Position numbers and translations under genes: made by a program. Shown here one piece after another: positions 15,136 through 17,412 of a DNA stretch of 17,412 nucleotides. Each line of letters begins with the position of its first letter. Within the stretch, counting starts at the first letter, position 1. The notes below the pieces were generated by a model. The model was not told the origin of the DNA. It did not search any database and saw only the letters and a list, made by a program, of their open reading frames with translations. Source of the DNA: Shimia_B sp039198835 (GTDB lineage Bacteria > Pseudomonadota > Alphaproteobacteria > Rhodobacterales > Rhodobacteraceae); NCBI GenBank assembly GCA_039198835.1, contig JBCCTH010000034.1, positions 1 to 17,412 of the forward strand, given 5' to 3'.

Positions 15136-16089
15136 TTACTCGCCGGTGAGCCAGCCGAGAACGACGTCCTCGTTATTGTCGACCCAGGTCTGAGCGTATT
15201 CTTCGACAGGCGTGTCGTTCACAGAAAGCTCAAAGCCGGCCTCGGAGAGAACGGCAGGCGGGATCGCATAATTATCGAGCATCGCTGCAACTTCGGGGAA
15301 GTTATCGCGGACATTCGCGGCATAGTGGAGATGCAGCTTCGCGCCATTCCAGGCCGTGGACGCCTCAGACATTTCAAGCCAGTTCGGGTCATCGGTCGGC
15401 TGGACGATGGTCCAGGTCGCCGGATCATGGGCGGGCTCTTCAAGGTAGACGAGATCATATGCCACGAAGATGAAGTGCGGCTCATAGCAGAAGCCGATCC
15501 AAGCTTCATCGGCATTGGCCGCCGCACCAAGCTCACCCCAGGCGACGGTGCCGTCATATTGCTGAAGGTCCATCACCTGGTCATAGCCATATGATTTCGC
15601 GCGGATCTGCTCGATCACCGTCGAGGCCCAGCCCGGCGCGCCGATCCAAACCTCGGGCGTGCCGTTTCCGTCTTTGTCGAAGACGGCCATCTTATCGGGG
15701 TCGGTGAGATCGTCGATCGATGTGATGCCATAGGTGTCGGCGGTGTATTGCGTCACGCACATGCCCTGCACGGCCTGAACCGGGTTTTGGTTCGCGACGA
15801 CGGTGCCGTTTTCCTGCACATAGGTCTGGTGCAGGTTGGCCTGGTTGGGCAGCCACACCTCAGGATGCAGGTGCATCGAGCCTGAATCCATCGCTTCGAA
15901 GATAATCGGGTTGGTGCCGTTCTGAAGCTCAACTTCGAGGCCGAAATTCTCTTCGATCACGATCTTGAGGATGTTGGACGTCGCATTCGCGGCGGGCCAG
16001 TTCGGCACGCCCAGAACAAGATCAGCGGCGGAGGCCGCGCCAGCTAGTCCGATAAGCGCGGCCGCGCTCGTCATGGTAAGGGTCTTCAT
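15136..16089 (-). CDS. proX: Glycine betaine/proline-type substrate-binding protein (OpuAC domain)
   Basis: 317 residues with a signal peptide (MKTLTMTSAAALIG to AASA, cleavage before ADLVLG). The mature protein is an OpuAC-type binding protein, with tryptophans at PNWPAANA, HPEVWLPN and IGAPGWAST and the CYEPHFIF segment. Such aromatic residues form the cage for quaternary ammonium or sulfonium groups in ProX/ChoX relatives, though which residues do so here is not shown. Candidate ligands include glycine betaine, DMSP, choline-like compounds or a zwitterionic sulfonate. The ATG at 16089 overlaps the racemase stop (ATGA) and follows GGGAGAAAG. The nearby enzymes suggest import for catabolism rather than osmoprotection only. 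Confidence 0.9.
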   Translation of the reverse strand: MKTLTMTSAAALIGLAGAASAADLVLGVPNWPAANATSNILKIVIEENFGLEVELQNGTNPIIFEAMDSGSMHLHPEVWLPNQANLHQTYVQENGTVVANQNPVQAVQGMCVTQYTADTYGITSIDDLTDPDKMAVFDKDGNGTPEVWIGAPGWASTVIEQIRAKSYGYDQVMDLQQYDGTVAWGELGAAANADEAWIGFCYEPHFIFVAYDLVYLEEPAHDPATWTIVQPTDDPNWLEMSEASTAWNGAKLHLHYAANVRDNFPEVAAMLDNYAIPPAVLSEAGFELSVNDTPVEEYAQTWVDNNEDVVLGWLTGE

Positions 16090-16835
16090 GTCGTTTCTTT
16101 CTCCCTGTCGAGATTTGGGGCCGCCGAGGCGGCATTCACGGAGAGGCGTTCCTCTCCGCGAGCGAACCGGACCGTTGCATCGACCAGAAGATCGAGTGCG
16201 TCGAAGACCGGAACAGGGGCGCGAAGGTCTCGCGCCACCAATGAGAATTCGCTGCAACTGACGCAGATAGAGCGGGCCCCCGCCTGAGCCAGCGCCTGTG
16301 CTTCGCGTCCAATCTGGGCGCGCGCCTCGGGTGTCACGCCCCGAGACTTGATCGTCTTGATGCTCTCAAGCGTCGCGGCGGGGTCGCGGAGCTCCAAAAG
16401 CGCAAGGCCGCGCGCGGCCGCGGGCGCGTTGAAGACGCCCGCACGCGCCAGCGCCGGTGACCCCAAAAGCCCAAGAGCCCCCCCCGGTGCAAGCCGCGCT
16501 GCATGATCAAGGGCCAAATCAACCATAGACAGAAAGGGGATGCTCACAGCCTCGCGCACCTGAGCCGCATAATGGTGCGCCGTATTGCAGGGCATCACAA
16601 GCGCCGCCGCGCCCGCCCTTTCGAGCCTTTGCCCCATCTCTGCCAGCGCCCGCCCGGGATCACCCACGCCGCTCCCAAGGATCGCTTCGATCCGGCTGGG
16701 GACTTGCGTGTTTTGATCGACAAGAAGGGGGATGTGATCGGCGTCGTCCTGTGCATCGACAGCCCCAAGCACGCGCTCCATGAAAAGGATCGTTGCCGCG
16801 GGCCCCATGCCGCCGAGAACGCCCACAGGCTTCAC
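16086..16835 (-). CDS. Aspartate/glutamate racemase family protein
   Basis: 249 residues of the two-cysteine racemase fold. GGMGPAAT is at 8-15, the first catalytic cysteine is C83 in MPCNTAHH, and the second is C194 in SCSEFSL (usually GCTE). Both cysteines are present, so a racemase activity is plausible. The start is a GTG at 16835 (KPVGVLGGMGP follows) with GGAG eight bases upstream. Its stop overlaps the start of the proX-like gene, so it belongs to the transporter operon. It might supply one enantiomer of an amino acid to the CuyA/D-cysteine desulfhydrase-like enzyme upstream. The substrate is not determinable. Confidence 0.85.
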   Translation of the reverse strand: MKPVGVLGGMGPAATILFMERVLGAVDAQDDADHIPLLVDQNTQVPSRIEAILGSGVGDPGRALAEMGQRLERAGAAALVMPCNTAHHYAAQVREAVSIPFLSMVDLALDHAARLAPGGALGLLGSPALARAGVFNAPAAARGLALLELRDPAATLESIKTIKSRGVTPEARAQIGREAQALAQAGARSICVSCSEFSLVARDLRAPVPVFDALDLLVDATVRFARGEERLSVNAASAAPNLDREKETT

Positions 16836-17186
16836 GCGGCGCGCTCCGGCTGAGCCATGCTGCGAAGGGCGGCACCCCTACCTCCGATCTGGCCGCTCTT
16901 AGATGCTCTCATGCCTCCGCTCATGCCATGAGAGCATAGCGCGCGTGCTATCGGGGCAATGATCGCCCCGCCAAAGGCCGCGCCTATCGCGCGAGATTGG
17001 CGGGGTGACGCCAAGCAACAGCGCGAAAAACAGGCATCTTTTTCGAAGTCGCCGCGCCTTTGATCGCTGAGTGAGGCGGCTTTGCGCAAACCGCCGGCAG
17101 GGCCGCTATGGCTTTGGGTCTTGCTGACCAGCCGAACCCTGCCCCACGCGCCGCGGAGCCATGCAGAGACCACCCCCATAGCGGCC
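16836..17186. other. 350-bp gap with several inverted repeats, no convincing gene
   Basis: Four dyads are visible: AGGGCCGCTATGG 17099-17111 with CCATAGCGGCCCT 17176-17188 (13 perfect pairs, 64-base loop, overlapping the upstream stop codon); GGCGG and TTTGC with GCAAA and CCGCC at 17075-17095 (one bulged base); CGGGGC 16952-16957 with GCCCCG 16965-16970; and ATGCTCTCATG 16903-16913 with CATGAGAGCAT 16927-16937. None has a T-run on the minus strand. A minus-strand open frame crosses the gap (17308-16832), but it overlaps the partial enzyme gene and has no recognisable domain. The gap may hold a terminator plus a promoter for the racemase-transporter operon, or a structured leader. Confidence 0.5.
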
Positions 17187-17412
17187 CTATTCCGCCGCCA
17201 GGGCGCTGGCATCGCTGTGGAGATGGCTTCGCTCGAAGGCCCAATCATACCCAAAGAGCCCCACCGAGCCGCCAGTGTGCAAAAACACGATCCGCTCTCC
17301 ATCCGCACCGAGCTGCCCCTTGCGGATGAGATCGATCAGCCCCGCCGCGCCTTTGGCCGAATAGACCGGATCAAGCAGGATCCCCTCAAGCTCGGCAAAC
17401 ATTCGGATCGCC
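17187..17412 (-). CDS. D-cysteine desulfhydrase / L-cysteate sulfo-lyase (CuyA)-like, C-terminal part only
   Basis: Only the last 74 residues are in the window; the gene continues past 17412. Reading in from the edge, AIRMFAELEGILLDPVYSAK and then GAAGLIDLIRKG and IVFLHTGGSVGLFGY match the end of the PLP-dependent D-cysteine desulfhydrase/ACC deaminase family. Within it, I recall the wording being closest to CuyA, which cleaves L-cysteate to pyruvate, ammonia and sulfite. The N-terminal lysine and substrate-loop residues that would decide the reaction are not visible. It probably heads, or is part of, the cluster with the racemase, ProXVW and HpsN-like genes, after a 350-base gap. Confidence 0.75.
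   Translation of the reverse strand, partial: AIRMFAELEGILLDPVYSAKGAAGLIDLIRKGQLGADGERIVFLHTGGSVGLFGYDWAFERSHLHSDASALAAE

Noticed and set aside
16832..17308. 158-codon minus-strand frame whose stop overlaps the racemase GTG start
   Set aside because: It overlaps the partial CuyA-like gene in another frame, has no domain or good ribosome site, and reads as low-complexity Arg/Ala/Gly/Ser.

Overview
The window looks like chromosome of a GC-rich alphaproteobacterium, most likely Rhodobacterales (Roseobacter-like). The evidence is the gene style: a ProV with an insert before the Walker A motif, an FCD-type GntR regulator, tight ATGA/TGATG gene couplings and an HpsN-type dehydrogenase. That is recognition of style, not a database result. 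I see no tRNA, rRNA, CRISPR array, insertion sequence or phage gene. Nearly everything is transporter or catabolic gene content.

Region A (about 1-9500, all on the minus strand) reads as one regulated module. A GntR/FCD regulator (9265-8579) is followed by a histidine-phosphatase-fold enzyme (8490-7804). Next is a promoter that starts a long operon. Its genes are a PEP-synthase-like phosphohistidine subunit (7601-5871), a matching ATP-binding subunit (5744-4929), a small secreted SnoaL-like protein (4855-4382), the permeases LivH and LivM, the ATPases LivG and LivF, and a Liv-type substrate-binding protein that is cut off at the window start. The promoters of the regulator and of the enzyme/transporter operon carry the same composite operator: three TTATC/GATAA half-sites with identical spacing, next to a TTGACC -35 box. 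This supports one regulon. The likely job is uptake of an unknown small organic molecule and its ATP-driven phosphorylation, as in the split phenylphosphate synthase, but the substrate cannot be read from the sequence.

Region B (9496-10988, plus strand) is an xdhC-like gene overlapping a mocA/mobA-like nucleotidyltransferase. These are maturation genes for a molybdenum hydroxylase that is not in the window. They diverge from the GntR gene and share its operator region.

Region C (10997-17412, minus strand) is a second catabolic cluster. Its order of transcription is a D-cysteine desulfhydrase/CuyA-like enzyme (5' partial), a 350-bp structured gap, an Asp/Glu racemase family enzyme, ProX, ProV, an unusually long ProW, and a histidinol-dehydrogenase family enzyme of the HpsN type. 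HpsN-like and CuyA-like enzymes together suggest sulfonate or amino-alcohol catabolism fed by a betaine-type ABC importer; this is inference.

The first 278 bases form a near-perfect inverted repeat (134-bp arms, 10-bp spacer) inside the substrate-binding protein gene. It truncates the gene and is probably a contig-end fold-back or strain chimera. The only two arm differences are synonymous when both arms are read as the same protein, which argues against simple read-through of one molecule.
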